Shown here piece after piece: positions 1-8,619 of a stretch of 64,000 nt of DNA. Numbering within the stretch: position 1 is the stretch's first letter; every line of letters begins with the position of its first letter. The notes beneath the pieces are model-generated. The model searched no databases. It had not been told where the DNA came from and worked only from the letters and a program-made list of their open reading frames with translations. Both the position numbers and the translations under genes were made by a program. Source of the stretch: Plantago ovata (lineage: Eukaryota > Streptophyta > Magnoliopsida > Lamiales > Plantaginaceae); the NCBI GenBank assembly GCA_028274465.1, contig CM051456.1, forward strand, positions 69,116,753 through 69,180,752, given 5' to 3'.

Positions 1-925
1 AATCAGTCGGTTGGAAGGGAGCTTCCACATTAGCAGCAGCAGCCGTGGGGTTCTTCATTTGATACCTAGTCAGCTGCACATCAATAGACGAAAGTGAAAG
101 GGCAGCGACCTCGCAATCCCCCTCATCAATGTCCTCGACCCCGTAATATTTGCAGTAGGCAGTGATGAAGCTCGGAAAAATTAAGGGCTTCTTCTTCTTC
201 TCCCAATGGCGCTCATACTAGTCATACATGATGTGACCGATGTCGATTCGATGCTTGCCTATCAAGCAGTAGAGGAGCTCGGCATAATTCGGCTGTATCC
301 AAGTGTCATTCATTCTAGGGATCAAGTTGAAAATGCAGAATTTCATGACCACCTTAGCCTCGATTCTAAGGTCACTCCGACGGATCCGTGCAGGTTGTGC
401 TCCGGTATCTGGATACCTATACTCCCTGTTGCAGATCACATCTGTAATGGCACTTCCGATCCCCCTAGTGGCCCTTGAATATTCGTAGGAGTGGTTGCTT
501 CCTGTGAACTCCCGTCCCCCAAGATAGATGAAGGCAGAAATTGAGGCCGGCGTCCATGGTACAATTACGCCCCGAACGAGTACCCCCTCCTTCTCCTCAA
601 GATCAGTGTATCCAGCATAGAACTCATGAAGGAGGCTCGTATCGTACCCCTTGAACCGGTTGGAAGTATACCAACCCCAATTCCTTTTCCTCGCCAGACG
701 GGAGAGTGTCCTGTACCCCGCCCTGTGAGCTACTTCATCCGGAATGTCTATCCTTCTGTCCGGTATAATCGATCGCCCACCTTGACCTAGCTCCGCTTCG
801 AGCCTCTGTCGGACATCTATTGCGGCTAGAGACAACTCGTACAGCTCGTGGGAAGGTTGGGAGCTTGATGTTACCCCCTTACCCTTCTTGCTTGAGCCAG
901 CTTTCTTCGATCCTCGTGGATCCAT
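1..925 (-). pseudogene. Second ORF of element A: putative plant transposon protein (PF20167-like), partial
   Basis: The ATG at 925-923 follows the splice acceptor by five bases. The protein opens with a Lys/Ser-rich, disordered segment (MDPRGSKKAGSSKKGKG), then a globular region that I recognise as resembling the plant domain called Transposase_32 or putative plant transposon protein. Conserved-looking parts include GVIVPWTP and ISAFIYLGG, and a helical end with YAELLYCLIGKHRIDIGHIMY. A TAG at 220-218 interrupts it. The same frame stays open from there to base 1, and aligns without gaps to the separate copy at 36405-37157, so the TAG is a recent nonsense change. The biochemical role of this family is unknown. 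The C-terminus lies outside the window. Confidence 0.66.
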
Positions 926-930
926 GATTT

Positions 931-1472
931 CTACAAACAGCAATTAGTATCTTGTATGACACAAAACAGACTTATGCATATGCAAATGCACGAGCGAACA
1001 TACGAGCGATATCTACAACAATCGAACTCCTCAAAACCCCCATGTCTAGTCTAGCTACTTCAACATGCATCATATCAATGTAACTACTACATGCACATAT
1101 CACATTATTCTCTTGCTAGACAACAAATAGCCTTAAATCATAAGGCTCAATTCATACCATAGTAGCAAAAAATCTAGCATCATAAATCCTCAACTTCATC
1201 AATCATGCATTCTACCAACATGCCCATCATTATCACATAAACAAACACAAGTTTAAACATGGGATGAAAGGAAAAGATACATTGCATAACAAGATATAGA
1301 CATCTAATAGCAAAATTCTCGAACCAACAAACCAAGCCTAATTGAACATGCAATTGATAGTGAATAACGTTTCTAATCACACAAATCATCAACCCATACA
1401 TCATATAAGTTTAATTGAAGCATAAATCAAAAAACCCCCAAATTTGAAAAATTAGGGTTCATGTGAGATTAC
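931..1472 (-). other. Putative intron upstream of the second ORF of element A
   Basis: The minus strand reads GAG|GTAATC at the donor (intron starts at 1472) and ends in a branch-point-like ACTAATTG, a short pyrimidine tract and TGTTTGTAG at 931. Five bases later comes the ATG of the second ORF at 925. E and F keep both ends and 533- and 544-bp introns alignable along their length. Splicing would give the second ORF its own mRNA leader. This is inferred from sites and conservation, not transcripts. Confidence 0.62.
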
Positions 1473-1475
1473 CTC

Positions 1476-2074
1476 AAATCCGAAGATTGAATGAACTAGG
1501 AAGAAATTTGTTCGGACGAAAAGAAAGAGCACGTAATGGGCATCGATTGAAGCTAAAGAACAGACAATTTGATGGAGTAATGAAGATTTTATGAAGGATT
1601 GAAGAGATTTTGAAAATTTGGGAATTTTGGAGTTAGAAGGTGAAAGAGATGAAGAAATGAGGAAAATGGGGGGTGACCCCCGTTTTTCTTTCTGCTGAAC
1701 TCGTGGGGCGAGTCGCCCCGTGCGGGGCGAATCGCCCCAAATGTGGGGCGAATCGCCCCGCACGTCCAGAGAGCGCGGAGCTCTCTGGACATGGGGGGCG
1801 ATTCGCCCCCCACCTCCTGAGGTGGGGAGACGAAACTTTCGAAAAAACGCGGTTTTTTAATCACCAAAAACCATTTTACTCATAAAACCAATCGAAAAAG
1901 TTCACTCAAACATAAGCACATACGACACAGAAACGAACAAATTCACATAAGAAAAGCAAATTGTTCCATGTATGAATGCATGCAAAAATGCAGTAAAAAA
2001 AAACGATAAAAACTTCGGGTTGCCTCCCAGATAGCGCCATTGTTTATAGTCTTTGACTCGACTCTTTCTTGCGC
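1476..2074 (-). other. Element A region between protease and intron: leader of the second ORF with GC palindromes
   Basis: No supported ORF lies here. Just downstream of protease (about 2010-2070) is the motif that reads TTGCCTCCC on the plus strand. It is shared with C, E and F and is common after Athila-type coding regions. GC palindromes occupy 1694-1816. A pyrimidine-rich stretch (minus strand, about 1690-1476) looks like a plant 5' untranslated exon and ends GATTTGAG before GT at 1472, a good splice donor. Confidence 0.55.
1694..1816. repeat. GC-rich palindrome cluster in element A leader
   Basis: Four copies of a roughly 15-nt palindrome of the form GGGGCGANTCGCCCC occur in about 120 bp, with an inverted repeat built on agagagc/gctctct between them and a final hairpin reading ctcctgaggtgggg. 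The surrounding DNA is AT-rich, so the cluster stands out strongly. Equivalent clusters lie at the same place in E (48484-48566) and F (61787-61863). Confidence 0.85.
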
Positions 2075-3232
2075 CTAGCTCTTCTTCTTGAGGGTACTAG
2101 ACTTCCCCTTCATGGATATTTTCCTCATGCCACGAACCTGTGAATAAGAATGAACATAGACAGCAAGACCACAGTAGTTAATGGTGTGAGAAGCATCAGG
2201 TGGATCAGATATGGCTCGCAACACATGTCGCTTGCCATCCACCTCAATGGTGCAAGTCCTTCGGTAGATGTCTATCACGGAGCGTAGTTTAGTCAAGAAC
2301 GTTCGCCCCAAGAGAACAACATTCCCCATCCCAGGTGTAGACGCCGGCATAACTACAAAATTGGTGTACACAGAAGCTTCACCAATCTTGACCAATACAT
2401 TCTTCACAACGCCTTCGGGTCTCACAAAGGATCCATCCGCCAGTTGCATAATAGCCTTATGCTCAGATAGTTTTCCAAGGCTACTCTTCTCAAACACATT
2501 CATCGGGAGAACATTAGAGTAGGATCCCGTGTCTAGTGTAGCACGGACATCTTCAAGTTCACGAATCCCGACCTTAACATCGAAACTTTGAGGGAGTGGC
2601 TCGGGATCCTCTTGCTCCTCTTCACTCTCATCAGTACCAAGGTCCTTCTGTTCTTTCTTGGCTAGTGGGGGTTCTTCATTCTTGCAACACTCACACTTAG
2701 CAACCTTCTTGATGGTGATTTCAACAGGTAGATCACCCACCAAGGTAATGGACATCGACTTCTCAGTGTTGCTAGGTAGTTTCCCTTGCTCCCTACTTGC
2801 TCCTCGGTCGATCAACTCTTGCATCTTTTGATGGGCAAGCCTAGTGCTCTCTTCAAATCGATCAAGCCTTGCCCTAGTCTTCTCAGAATCTTCTTCATAA
2901 CGTTTGAGAAAACTTTGGGTGTGATCAACCATCTTTTGCAAGTTCTCCATCAGTAGAGCTGTCTTCGACTTCGGTTGCTCTTTCGGAGCGGGATTTTCGC
3001 AGTGATCATTACCATAGTTAAGCCTACTACGGTCTTTGTTAGGGCCATAAGTTTGGCTAGCCGGTGCATATCCTTGATTGCTTCGGAACCCTCTTCTCCA
3101 AAATTCACCTCTAGGATTCCTAGCGTCTTGTCCGTAGCTAGCTTCTTGAGTACCAAATTCCGTAGCAAAGGCTTCCTCTTCGCCCCCGTGAACCCAGTTG
3201 CCATCATCATATGCAAGCTCCGATCTACACAT
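2075..3232 (-). CDS. Nucleocapsid end and aspartic protease of element A
   Basis: The open frame of 385 residues continues gag in the same frame after the stop at 3265-3263, starting at a Met inside the zinc knuckle (KNYGHGAHMC lies across 3250-3226). After the knuckle come a Gly/Arg/Asn-rich stretch and a charged, probably coiled segment around residues 85-150. Then comes an acidic linker and a retropepsin-like domain with DTGSYSNVLP near residues 235-245 and LLGRTFL near residue 308. The protease would cleave Gag. The frame ends in basic residues with no RT following. Other copies keep the same order, so loss of pol is a family feature, not a local deletion. Confidence 0.82.
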   Translation of the reverse strand: MCRSELAYDDGNWVHGGEEEAFATEFGTQEASYGQDARNPRGEFWRRGFRSNQGYAPASQTYGPNKDRSRLNYGNDHCENPAPKEQPKSKTALLMENLQKMVDHTQSFLKRYEEDSEKTRARLDRFEESTRLAHQKMQELIDRGASREQGKLPSNTEKSMSITLVGDLPVEITIKKVAKCECCKNEEPPLAKKEQKDLGTDESEEEQEDPEPLPQSFDVKVGIRELEDVRATLDTGSYSNVLPMNVFEKSSLGKLSEHKAIMQLADGSFVRPEGVVKNVLVKIGEASVYTNFVVMPASTPGMGNVVLLGRTFLTKLRSVIDIYRRTCTIEVDGKRHVLRAISDPPDASHTINYCGLAVYVHSYSQVRGMRKISMKGKSSTLKKKS

Positions 3233-3262
3233 ATGAGCCCCATGCCCATAGTTCTTGCATAT

Positions 3263-4225
3263 TCAGCGAACTTCGTTCGACCCAGATGTTCCAATGGCGC
3301 TCTTGAGGACTTGCTTCAATTCGTTGGTAAAGCACTCGAATCGATCCTCATTCCCCCCATACATAGGGGCTTCTTGAGTAGGTGGAGCTTCAGGTCCACG
3401 TCTCCTAACCATTGCTCTTGGATCCTTGAATTGCGAACCCTTAGTAAGCCTTTCGAAAACCGCCCAGAGGGCTTCCGCGAATTCCTCCCAAATATTGCCA
3501 CGGCATTGGAAGTCCACCACTTGTTGGTTCTCGAAGGTTAGTCCATTGTAGAAGTGTTGGACTAGATCCGAAAGCTCAAAACCATGGTGAGGGCACTTGT
3601 TCATGAGGCCTTGGAACCTCTCAAACGCGGTGTAGATGGTCTCATCATAGTCTTGTTTGAACCAAGTGATTTGCGCCTTTAGCGCGGTAGTCAAGGTGTG
3701 AGGGAAGTATTTCTCCATGAAAGCTGAAAAAACCTTCTCCCAAGTGTCCAGCGAGCCCGCCGGTAGAGAACTCAACCATGACTTGGCTCTGTCGCCAAGT
3801 CCCATAGCAAAAACCTTCATTCTCCACTCGTCCGTTGTTATTTCAGCTCCGGGTCGTGGGAGTTGGTTGACGAAATCATCGATATCGTGCAAGTACCCCA
3901 TCACATCTTCCCTTCCTAAGCCATAGAACCTCGGAAGTTGTTGGAATGCGTGGTTCTTGATTTCCAGATCACGAGTTGCAGACGAAAGAACAATCGCCAG
4001 TGCCCTCATTCGATCCTTGGAGGGTTGTACCCATGCTTTCAGTGGTCTAGGTTCTGCCATTCCGTCGATTTCCTTGAAAAGACTGTGTAGAGATTCAGAG
4101 AAATCGGTATCCTCTATTTCCTCTAGTTCACGCCTTCGAAGTAGTCGCCTTCATTGGTGGTAGACTCTGTCGATCTCAGCAATTGAATCAGCAAGCGGTG
4201 TTCCTCTAGATCGTGTATGTCGCAT
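3263..4225 (-). pseudogene. gag: gag (capsid part) of element A, broken
   Basis: The natural start is the ATG at 4225-4223, matching the intact start in element E at 46122. In A an in-frame TGA at 4153-4151 cuts the frame after 24 codons, so the long open part begins at an internal Met at 4060. That part (265 residues) is a plant retrotransposon Gag capsid domain with the usual W...F...F pattern, including SWLSSLPAGSLDTWEKVF and EKYFP, then a conserved HHGF and a YNGL segment. The frame stops with TGA at 3265-3263, at the first zinc-knuckle cysteine region, where E and F read a sense codon. Capsid would package the element RNA. It is almost certainly non-functional as a full Gag. Confidence 0.85.
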
Positions 4226-4349
4226 ACACTATCTGTAACAAGCTAGGAAAGGAGTATCAGAGAGAGATTAAATAGGAAAATAAAAACTACTAGAACTAGG
4301 AATTGAATGCTGAAAATATAAAAAAGCTAAACAGAAAAAAGGAGTATAG

Positions 4350-4367
4350 TCCCCGGCAACGGCGCCA
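4350..4367 (-). other. Primer-binding site of element A (tRNA-Asp)
   Basis: The minus strand reads TGGCGCCGTTGCCGGGGA, three bases inside the LTR end. This is the complement of the 3' end of plant tRNA-Asp including CCA, the primer typical of Athila-type gypsy elements. It fixes the orientation of element A and the inner LTR boundary. Confidence 0.92.
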
Positions 4368-4370
4368 ATT

Positions 4371-5573
4371 TGATGAACCGGAATTTGTCAGATTCTAATT
4401 AATCAAATAAATTTGTATTTAGCCAAATGCAATTCACAACTACAACGAAAACCGTAGTGTAGTAGTAAAATAACCTCGAGTGTCGATCTCTAAGGACTAT
4501 AACTAGCTTTACCTAATCTAACTTAAACTATAATATCAACAAACTACTTAACAAAGGTTTTCCTTATCAGATGATGGAGGCTGGTGATAGTATGATCATT
4601 CAAAGCATAGCAGGTTAATAATCATGCATGAAGTACCCGATCGTTTTGCATAGAGATCTTTGATCAATGAATTGTCCAATTGTGTTCGTTATAATTCAAC
4701 ACTACGAAGATAGAGGTTTTAGATAGATCAAAGAAATAAAGCAATAACTCAAAGTCTAATTCGCTTTATAGCCATCAGCATAATTATTAACCCTTCGCTA
4801 AGAAATCACATACTATCACCAACGATAAGTTTAGCTACTCATAGATGTCATGCAATCAACAGAAATCATAGCAAGATTGAATGAAAAGATGTTGAAAGAT
4901 AAATAAATATAAAATAGAAAAACTTTAAGATACAATGTTACCGAAGGTCGTCAATCTCCGAAGAATCGCGATCTTACAAGCTCCAAAACGATAAGAAAAA
5001 GTATCTCCTAAGCTAAGAATCCCCAGAACAGGCTCTGGAGAATTCCTACCTAAAACTAATGAGAAAGGTGAGAGAAAAGGTCTGGAAAAGTATGAAAAAC
5101 GGAGAAAACTGAGCAACTATGTATAGGCATTCGGCAGGTGTGGGGCGAGTAGCCCCACACACCGGGCGAACCGCCTGGTGTGGGGCGGTTCACCCCACGT
5201 CCCGGGCGACTCGCCCGGGACCTCCAGTCGGTTGGAAACGCATTTTCGACGCGTTTTTGGATTTCTTTTCCTTTTCGGACTCGGTTTTTGCTTTCTAGTG
5301 ACCTTTTAGCCTTCAGACTCGACCCCTAGACTTCAAATCCTATCTGAAATCTTCTAGATACTCCAAAAATGCCTCCGGAACACCAATTCCTTGTCTACTT
5401 CAATATAATTGCCCGGAAATCCTCATTTTTCGCCCCAAACCTGTAAAATACAAACTAAAGGGAAACGTGACACTATTCTAGTAAAATGCACTAAAATATA
5501 GCTAAATTAACATAGCGGATAGCTAAAATAGGTGAAAAAGACTCGAATGAAAGTGTAAAATACACGTTCATCA
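4371..5573 (-). repeat. 5' LTR of element A
   Basis: The LTR is 1203 bp. On the minus strand it begins TGATGAACGTG at 5573 and ends TCATCA at 4371, directly before the primer site. It aligns along its length with the LTRs of C, E, F and the solo LTR at 38425-39688. GC-rich palindromes lie at about 5137-5220, followed downstream on the minus strand by a degenerate TATA box near 5117-5126. The base next to its outer end (5574 onward) starts older host DNA. Confidence 0.9.
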
Positions 5574-5629
5574 GGCCCCCTCCTACTTTACACTCAATCA
5601 TATGCCGTGCAGGAGGGCGATGGAGGACA

Positions 5630-6135
5630 ATGCCCGGAGGATTGCGATATAGTGGAGGTGCTACTTGCTATGTCCACTGTGTAAACCGCCATTTGTTTAG
5701 CATGTCAGATCTTTATATGGATGTGTTCAAGATTAGAGTTCCAGGACCTCTACCAAAGAGGTTCTGGTATCATGAACACGAGAGAGAATATCCTCAAGGG
5801 CTGGTTACCATCGAAGACGAGCCTGATCTTGATGAAATGTGGGTGAATGTCCTACTGCAAGACGTGGCTTGTGCTTAACCGTAGAAGCTGCGGTGATATT
5901 TATGCAAGACGTGGAACGTGAGTTGGTTGATGGTACAGATGAAGTTGCATATACTCTGCCAGCCCAGGTTCCAACTGTTCAAGAGGACTACGAGATAGCT
6001 GGCCACTACCGGCTTGCAAAACTGAGCCTGGCCAATGAGGAGATTCAGGATCCTTATACTTTGTGGAGGGAACGAAATACAGGGGTTGACTGGTACGCGT
6101 CTGGTGATGCTGTCCCTCGAGTTATGGGGGTGTGA
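5630..6135 (+). pseudogene. Broken ORF resembling the PB1-like N-terminal region of MULE-associated plant proteins
   Basis: Two overlapping frames (5630-5878 and 5839-6135) look like one coding region split near 5860. The first has YSGG, a SMSDLY segment, KRFWYH and an acidic ending EDEPDLDEMWV. The second begins EAAVIFMQDVERE and is acidic and Leu-rich. This order (Y.GG, S..DL, WY, GL...D.D..M) resembles the PB1-like domain at the start of some plant MULE-related proteins, and loosely the ORF at 31002-31556. I see no transposase catalytic region. A direct repeat, cttgtgcttaaccgtaga, occurs at the frame break and again at about 6165. The identification is tentative; an unrelated low-copy gene remnant is equally possible. 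Confidence 0.33.
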
Positions 6136-6552
6136 CGGAGTATTTTGAGTGATATTGCCCCGTGACTTGTGCTTAACCGTAGAATTAACTTGGCGCCTGT
6201 AGGCAGGTACTTTTGTAACTTGAATTTGTAAATGTACGTGTTTCTGCTCTAGTAATTTTGAAGTTTCAATACTGTAGTTCTGTTAGGTTGATTTCTGATG
6301 TTAGTTCCCTGTAGTAACTTATGTTTGATACAATTATATATGTGGTCATTTTTCTATTTTGTTTTTCGTAATTTTCCTCTCAATTTTATATATTTTCTAA
6401 TTTTCCAACTTGTTATCATCCAAACTTCATGCACATAAGCTTACAAAAGCAAATTGTAGGTCATTTTCTATTTTTCTCCAAATGTTTCTCTCATTTTTTC
6501 CTATTTTATGAATTTGCTACTTTTTATCAATCACAAACATGATACATAAGTC
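6136..6552. other. AT-rich flank with no recognised gene
   Basis: After the broken ORF the sequence becomes T-rich and looks like a 3' untranslated region or ordinary intergenic DNA. I see no ORF, tRNA or terminal repeat here. Confidence 0.5.
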
Positions 6553-6677
6553 TATAATGCATAAAGGAACTTGGGGAAATTGCCAAATCGGCTAGCTAAG
6601 GAAGGAAGAAACAAGACTTTTGGATCTGCTAATGCCCTTACTTTTGTTCAAACAAACTTGCATACATGGGATGTTTG
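6553..6677 (+). mobile_element. LINE 3' coding remnant, left of copia insertion
   Basis: One frame reads NRLAKEGRNK followed by a tail ending near TWDV, which resembles the last part of an RNase H domain in plant LINEs (pattern ...AD.LAKEG). It is cut by copia element B. On the other side of B, from 30762, come a short continuation, a non-coding stretch and poly(A), as expected for the 3' end of a LINE. The LINE is 5'-truncated; I could not define its own target duplication. Confidence 0.38.
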
Positions 6678-8605
6678 TGTTAGAAAAAGTGAGAAGAAAT
6701 TGCCTCTAAGGCTAAGCAGCGGAAGTTTAAAATTTTAATCTCACTAAACTGATATGACTATATTCGTTTTAATCTAGAAGAAATCACTTACGTGTCCTCC
6801 AGTAGATAAGCAAATTCACCGGGTAGCTGTTCCTCAATCTCCAGACAGAGCCTTGCAATCTCCTCGCCCGGCTGGTTGATTTCTTCTTCGTCAGAGATGA
6901 AATCTTCGTCAACAAAATCTCCAAGATGGCTCATCAACAGGTTGATTACTTCCTTCGACCTTGGTATCCACGGACAGTGATTTCTATCAAGAACGCTAGG
7001 ATGTTCTTCTGTTTATTTTTGAGCTAATGGAAAAAGAATATTTTCTGACTATCATAAAATCTTTTACGTATGTTGTGAATAAAGACTTTTCTTCTTTCTT
7101 TCTGATTTAGTCAGTAAGTTGGTTCAGAAAATCACGTAAGATTTTTACCAAGTAAATCTTATTGACTAGGAGACTTCAAAAGTCATCAACTAACCAACAA
7201 AGAGATAATAATTAATTATCTCAGTCAAAATAAGAAAAGAATAAGTCAAAAGAAGAAAAAGGAAGAGAGGGTAACGTGGGGACAGCTGAAAGCTGTCCCC
7301 AACCGTTTCACATGGCGCGTGCAGTGCACGCGCCAGGCCTGGCAAAGAGCTGGGCCGCTCGGCCCAGCTGGTTGCTGGTCTTCTTTCTCTTCTTGGGCTC
7401 TTCTTAGGCTGCTCTAAATCCCGTCCAAGTGCACAAGTCTTCAATTAATTAATCAAATCCAATTCAATTCAATTAATTATATTTATAAAACATATTTCAC
7501 ATATAATAAATTAATATTAATCTAATTAATAATAATTCCATTATATATTTTGTATAATAATTTAATATTAATCTAATTAATATTTAATCCAATATACATA
7601 GCTCGTTTGTAGAAACACCACCTTGAAGTGTGACCCATAGGGCCTTGCATATTAAGCAACAATCCAATTAAGGTCATAATAAATTCCTAGACAATTTATC
7701 AGACAATATTAATATGCAAGTAACGTTTGTGAGGAAAACAAACCACCTGTAGCGTAAGGCACTTTGATGATACGGTCCCTTCATTCACGAATACTCGAAT
7801 GAGTCTAGAATATGGTTATGTGTCTATTCTAATAACTTCATTCATTGTCTCTCAATCTTATTAGTCGATCTATGAATTATGTCCAAATACCATTTTGACA
7901 TATTCACATACGGTGGCCACCGGTTTTGTGATCGCACTAAATATGAGAAGTGAGTATTCTCTCCTAGTATCTATTATGGAGGAATGAATCCTATCTTGGC
8001 CCAATCACTCACACCATATGCTTCCTAATGTACCCAACACATGCCGTATCTACCCTACTTTAAGAGTGCAAGCGTTGCGCATGGTCAAAGTACATTATTC
8101 CACATATGATGTAGTATTGGCCTCAAGTCTAAGGACTACTAACATCACCCTACACACCGATACTACCATAGACACTTAAATAGCTTTACCAAATGGTTTC
8201 TCGGTTGGGTATGCCAACACTCTCCAAAGTGTCCATATGTTCATCATGAATAACCAAGTTCATTCGTAGCAGTGAGACCTACTACATCCTCAAAGGATCT
8301 AATGCAACATATGCTAGCTTCAATCGCATCATTGATTTCCCGTATCTCAATGACCTTCAGCTAGTGGCTTATTTTAGGACTTAATTATTGACACACAAGC
8401 TCCCACTAACTTGGTGATTACCTTAAGTCCTTGGGAACATTTTATCGAATAATTCAAACAACCAAATAATGTATTCATAAAAATGTAATGCCAGTTGTAT
8501 TTAATAATGTATAAATAAATGAACATAAATGAATAACAATAACTGAATGTGATCAAGTACATATAGTCCCTATCGTAGGTTGTCTCTAGGACATATATAC
8601 TTTCA
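6678..8605 (-). repeat. 3' LTR of copia element B
   Basis: The LTR is 1928 bp; on the plus strand it begins TGTTAGAAA and ends CTTTCA. The partner LTR (14926-15700 plus 29594-30761) totals 1943 bp without the inserted element C and is nearly identical where compared. The stretch at 7279-7370 holds three strong hairpins: ggggacagct/agctgtcccc with a 3-nt loop, ggcgcgtgca/tgcacgcgcc with a 1-nt centre, and agctgggcc/ggcccagct with a 4-nt loop. Confidence 0.93.
7279..7370. repeat. GC hairpin cluster in copia LTR
   Basis: Three consecutive inverted repeats (stems 10, 10 and 9 bp) lie within 92 bp of otherwise AT-rich LTR. The counterpart in the other LTR (about 15520-15640) has a rearranged middle, with an added tcacatgcacgcgcc-like copy, so the cluster changes faster than the LTR around it. 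Confidence 0.8.
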
Positions 8606-8619
8606 ATCTCCCACTTGGC
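8606..8619 (-). other. Polypurine tract of copia element B
   Basis: The minus strand reads CCAAGTGGGAGAT immediately before the 3' LTR. This is the standard plus-strand primer of plant copia elements, and it directly follows the pol stop codon. Confidence 0.88.

Larger units (their letters stand above)
1..5573 (-). mobile_element. Element A: non-autonomous Athila-like gag-protease LTR retrotransposon, partial
   Basis: Read on the minus strand, the order is 5' LTR (5573-4371), tRNA-Asp primer site, gag, zinc knuckle and aspartic protease, a gene-like intron, and a second ORF that runs off the left edge. The 3' LTR is outside the window, so no target duplication can be checked. There is no reverse transcriptase, RNase H or integrase between protease and the second ORF, so the element must rely on enzymes supplied in trans. 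It is a relative of elements C, E and F, with matching LTR ends and gag. Several stops and a degraded TATA box suggest it is older than C. The family placement rests on the Athila-type primer site and LTR ends shared with element G. Confidence 0.88.

Noticed and set aside
1452..1885. Overlapping ORFs across the GC palindromes of element A, both strands
   Set aside because: Palindromic GC-rich DNA opens several frames at once; no frame is kept in E or F.
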